A stretch of 64,000 nucleotides of DNA from contig CAVQVR010000010.1 in NCBI GenBank assembly GCA_963717195.1, positions 467,949 to 531,948 of the forward strand, written 5' to 3'. The translations under genes were made by a program, and so were the position numbers. The stretch comes from JACDAE01 sp963717195. Its GTDB lineage: Bacteria > Chloroflexota > Ktedonobacteria > Ktedonobacterales > Ktedonobacteraceae. Shown here one piece after another: positions 63,800 through 64,000 of this stretch. Below the pieces are notes generated by a model. It saw only the letters and a list, made by a program, of their open reading frames with translations. It did no database searches and had not been told where the DNA came from. Position 1 is the first letter of the stretch, and each line of letters starts with the position of its first letter.

Positions 63800-64000
63800 T
63801 CCACTCTTTCATCGATCCAACGAAATTCCGCCGAACTTTGCACAAATGACATCTGTGATATTCCTTTCTCTAATGTGAGCTTATTCACTTCCGCAAGATG
63901 CAATGGTTCCTTAAAATAGGGCGTGCAGGCGGCTTCTTCTGACGCTTTGTCATGGTCTTGCTCTCCTTAGCTCTGTCAAACTCAGCGTTTTCGGCTCTTA

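Overview
The window looks like chromosome from a spore-forming, multi-kinase bacterium of the Chloroflexota, most likely class Ktedonobacteria. This is an inference from gene content (Hanks-type kinases, NACHT, CHAT, FHA, DUF4388, KGG, pentapeptide and HEAT proteins, separate SecD and SecF), from roughly even GC, and from many intergenic GTAGGG...CCCTAC palindromes. No rRNA gene or decisive marker is present. I see no phage, transposase gene, CRISPR array or origin.

Layout. 0-10 kb: the 3' part of a NACHT ATPase, a frameshifted URO-D-like gene, a PAS histidine kinase with response regulator, and a putrescine catabolic cluster (patA, a saccharopine-dehydrogenase-like gene, patD). 10-19 kb: a membrane-anchored MutS homologue, a pseudokinase fused through a membrane segment to a Rieske domain, a cupredoxin-like lipoprotein and a four-gene polar amino acid ABC importer. 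19-30 kb: a hydrolase, a glycosyltransferase/DUF2064/radical-SAM operon, a FlgM-like protein, a KGG stress protein, a second two-component pair, a frameshifted HEAT protein and an active Ser/Thr kinase. 30-45 kb: a CocE-type hydrolase with a solute symporter, pentapeptide and DUF4388 proteins, TrmB regulator, purA, FHA protein, NadD-like protein, a deazaflavin/sigma-1-receptor-like (ERG2) fusion, a PH-like membrane protein and an epimerase. 45-50 kb: tandemly duplicated secD, then secF. 50-53 kb: a polyphosphate module (Ppx/GppA-CHAD, CHAD, HD). 53-59 kb: tRNA-Leu(CAG), then a TPR-CHAT protease gene, a zinc-ribbon protein and a membrane protein. 59-64 kb: an SOS-type promoter driving a radical-SAM DNA-repair-like gene, DUF2252, and gene remnants.

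How genes work together. PatA and PatD would take putrescine to GABA. The importer genes form one minus-strand operon. The Ppx, CHAD and HD genes look like one polyphosphate enzyme split over three reading frames. The CHAT protease, zinc-ribbon and membrane proteins are co-directional and may be one functional unit.

The most striking items are the bacterial ERG2/sigma-1-like domain fused to a Ddn-type domain, the pseudokinase-Rieske protein, a LexA box inside a near-consensus promoter of an apparently leaderless repair gene, and the secD duplication. Five otherwise well-conserved genes carry ten single-base indels. Correcting each at a short base run restores one full-length frame, so sequence error must be excluded before calling them pseudogenes.
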